NCBI GenBank assembly: GCA_024691265.1
Contig: JAILNT010000072.1
Span: 1 to 16,524, forward strand
Source: Treponema sp.
GTDB taxonomy: Bacteria > Spirochaetota > Spirochaetia > Treponematales > Treponemataceae
Reading direction: 5' to 3'
Length of the DNA: 16,524 bases
Notes under the pieces: generated by a model
What the model was told of the DNA's origin: nothing
The model's database searches: none
The model's input: the letters and a program-made list of their open reading frames with translations, nothing else
Program-made: the position numbers and the translations under genes
Part shown: positions 15,067 through 16,524 of the stretch, piece after piece
Layout of the letters: every line of letters begins with the position of its first letter
Position numbering within the stretch: the stretch's first letter is position 1

Positions 15067-16374
15067 TTAGCTTTTTGTAGCAACATTATTTACCAATGTG
15101 CCAAATGGTATTCCTAATGCATTCTCTAAATCTAATATATTGGATATTAAAGTATATGCCTCGCTTTTTAGATTCACTTGTGCTTCTAAAAGGCTATCCA
15201 ATGCAGATTGTAATGAAAGTAAATCTTTAGTACCTCTACTATATGCAGTTAATGTCATATCATAAGTCTGCTGTGCTAAATCTACACTAGCTTCCAATGA
15301 TTTTATTGTAGTTTTTGCTTCTTCTATACTTCTTAGATAGCTTTCTGTATTTACAAGCACAGATGTTTTTTCATCTTCTAACTGTAATTCAAGAGTTTTT
15401 ACAGTATCTTTTGAATTTGCAATTGTTTGTGCATCTGACGACCAGGGAAGCCAGCCATCTAAAGGAATTGAAACACTAACAGTAACCGAACCAGTTTTTG
15501 TATCATCAGCATCACCTGTTTTTGCATCTTGTATACGATATGTCCCTGTTATAGTAGGTCCATAAGCACTAAATCTACTTGCAAGAACAGCTGTTTTTGC
15601 AATTTCAAGTTGCTTTTCAAGCTTTGCAATTTCGGGAGCTTCTGCAATAATATCTTCAATCGATATATCCCCTATTTTTAATAATTCATCTAAAGAACCG
15701 CTAAGCTTTACTTCTGAGTTCTGTTTAATGCCAAGAGTTTGTCTAAAGGAAGCTAAATCATTTTCATAAGTTGTTTCTGCTGCTAAAACTTTTGGCTTCT
15801 GATTTTCATAGCTAACCTGTGCACTCAAAACATCTAGTCGGGAAATACCTCCCTGATTATATTTCTGTAAATTCTGGTCATACTGTTTTTTTGCACTTGC
15901 AAGATTTTGTTTTTGTAATTTTATATTATCCTGTTCATAAAGGAGTTTATAAAAAGCTTTTCTTACAGAAAGCTCAACTGTTCTTACAGCAGTATCATAA
16001 CTAAGTTTTCCGTTTTCATAATTCAATTTTGCAGTTTTCATTGTAGTATACAGTGAAGGAGATAATGAAAGCGAAAGTGTTCCGGCTAATGTTTTTGTAT
16101 CATCTCCATCTTCACTTGGTGCAACAGGTTTTGCATAACTTGCACTTGCAGATATTGATGGGCTTATACTATTCCATGAATATCTGTATTTTCTCTTATA
16201 TCCATCTAATGAGATTTTATTTTCTTTTATGCTTAAATTATTAGAAACAGCAAGTTCTACCGCATCAGTAATATTTAATTCATAAATACTTTTTATCTCT
16301 TCTTCCGCAAATAATTCCACGCTTACAAATAATCCAAGCGTTAAAACTATTACACACTTTTTTAGGCTTTTCAT
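15067..16374 (-). CDS. TolC-type outer-membrane efflux protein
   Basis: Outer-membrane channel of the tripartite pump, normally a trimer with a beta-barrel and a long periplasmic helical tunnel. It has 435 residues. A signal peptide (Lys4-Lys6 charged, hydrophobic core about 7-20) probably ends after Ala23 (LFA, then EEE). Two homologous halves follow, each with helix, beta-hairpin, helix: strands near 71-107 and 272-305, with long coiled helices between and after. Both strand pairs are joined by an acidic loop with the same DDTKT residues (91-95 and 290-294). LDVLSAQVSYE (180-190) and DLLSLQSALDSLLEAQ (384-399) are the repeated helix signatures. It is the first gene of the efflux operon and has a clear promoter and an AGGAG site. 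Confidence 0.92.
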   Translation of the reverse strand: MKSLKKCVIVLTLGLFVSVELFAEEEIKSIYELNITDAVELAVSNNLSIKENKISLDGYKRKYRYSWNSISPSISASASYAKPVAPSEDGDDTKTLAGTLSLSLSPSLYTTMKTAKLNYENGKLSYDTAVRTVELSVRKAFYKLLYEQDNIKLQKQNLASAKKQYDQNLQKYNQGGISRLDVLSAQVSYENQKPKVLAAETTYENDLASFRQTLGIKQNSEVKLSGSLDELLKIGDISIEDIIAEAPEIAKLEKQLEIAKTAVLASRFSAYGPTITGTYRIQDAKTGDADDTKTGSVTVSVSIPLDGWLPWSSDAQTIANSKDTVKTLELQLEDEKTSVLVNTESYLRSIEEAKTTIKSLEASVDLAQQTYDMTLTAYSRGTKDLLSLQSALDSLLEAQVNLKSEAYTLISNILDLENALGIPFGTLVNNVATKS

Positions 16375-16402
16375 AAATAACTCCTGATTTGTGCTCTAAT
16401 CA

Positions 16403-16431
16403 ACTATAGAATATTTAAATTGAATCTGCAA
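16403..16431 (-). promoter_or_regulatory. Promoter of the efflux operon
   Basis: On the minus strand TTGCAG (16426-16431) and TATAGT (16403-16408) are exactly 17 bases apart. The leader, about 20 bases, holds AGGAG just before the ATG at 16374. An inverted repeat begins three bases upstream of the -35 box. Confidence 0.7.
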
Positions 16432-16433
16432 AA

Positions 16434-16469
16434 ATAATAACAAAATTTAATATAATTATTTGTTATTAT
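16434..16469. repeat. Inverted repeat upstream of the efflux promoter, possible operator
   Basis: Perfect 11-base arms (16434-16444 and 16459-16469, ATAATAACAAA and its complement) are separated by 14 bases. Arm centres are 25 bases apart, so both could be on similar faces of the helix. A regulator site is possible; AT-richness lowers confidence. The remaining bases to 16524 show no gene start that I can support. Confidence 0.4.
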
Positions 16470-16524
16470 ATTTTATCTTACATTATAATCGTATAATTTT
16501 AATATAGCGACAAAAATAAGCTTT

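Noticed and set aside
1..16524. Mobile elements, CRISPR arrays, tRNA or rRNA genes
   Set aside because: No transposase or integrase-like protein, regularly spaced repeats or cloverleaf-type structures were seen; the genes are intact and mostly housekeeping or transport.

Overview
The window is low-GC DNA with dense, intact bacterial genes. Gene content and protein style fit a spirochaete, most likely a host-associated Treponema. Pointers are a membrane chemoreceptor, an RND efflux operon whose adaptor lacks the alpha-helical hairpin (a feature known from Borrelia BesA), and a canonical lipoprotein signal. The assignment rests on recognition, not on a search.

Layout, left to right. (1) Positions 1-80, minus strand: the first 26 codons of an outward-reading lipoprotein gene, divergent from the next unit. 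(2) 222-2969, plus strand: pepF (oligoendopeptidase F) and an adenosine-deaminase-family hydrolase, ending at a strong bidirectional hairpin. (3) 3036-7257, minus strand: mnmG (tRNA wobble-uridine modification, with two unusual insertions) downstream of a methyl-accepting chemotaxis protein. (4) 7385-8100, plus strand: a flavin-reductase-like protein and a 66-residue protein of unknown function, then a terminator. (5) 8278-10247, plus strand: prfA and prmC, release factor 1 and the methylase that modifies its GGQ glutamine. (6) 10313-16374, minus strand: a four-gene tripartite efflux operon in the order outer-membrane factor, membrane-fusion protein, RND pump, small PII-like protein. Units 5 and 6 converge on a shared terminator.

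The most notable pattern is in how genes start. The lipoprotein, pepF, mnmG, chemoreceptor and (more weakly) prfA genes lack a Shine-Dalgarno sequence, and each has a -10-like hexamer ending only 7-10 bases before its ATG. This predicts leaderless or nearly leaderless mRNAs. The flavin reductase and efflux units instead have a TTGCAG -35 box, a real leader and a good AGGAG ribosome site. Most internal operon genes also have AGGAG-like sites. Other points worth a second look are a possible Cys/His metal site in a MnmG insertion, the hairpin-less adaptor, a lysine-rich cytoplasmic tail on the RND pump beside a PII-like partner, an inverted repeat upstream of the efflux promoter, and a GC-rich palindrome before prfA. 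I saw no mobile element, CRISPR array, tRNA or rRNA. No gene-free stretch exceeds 300 bases.
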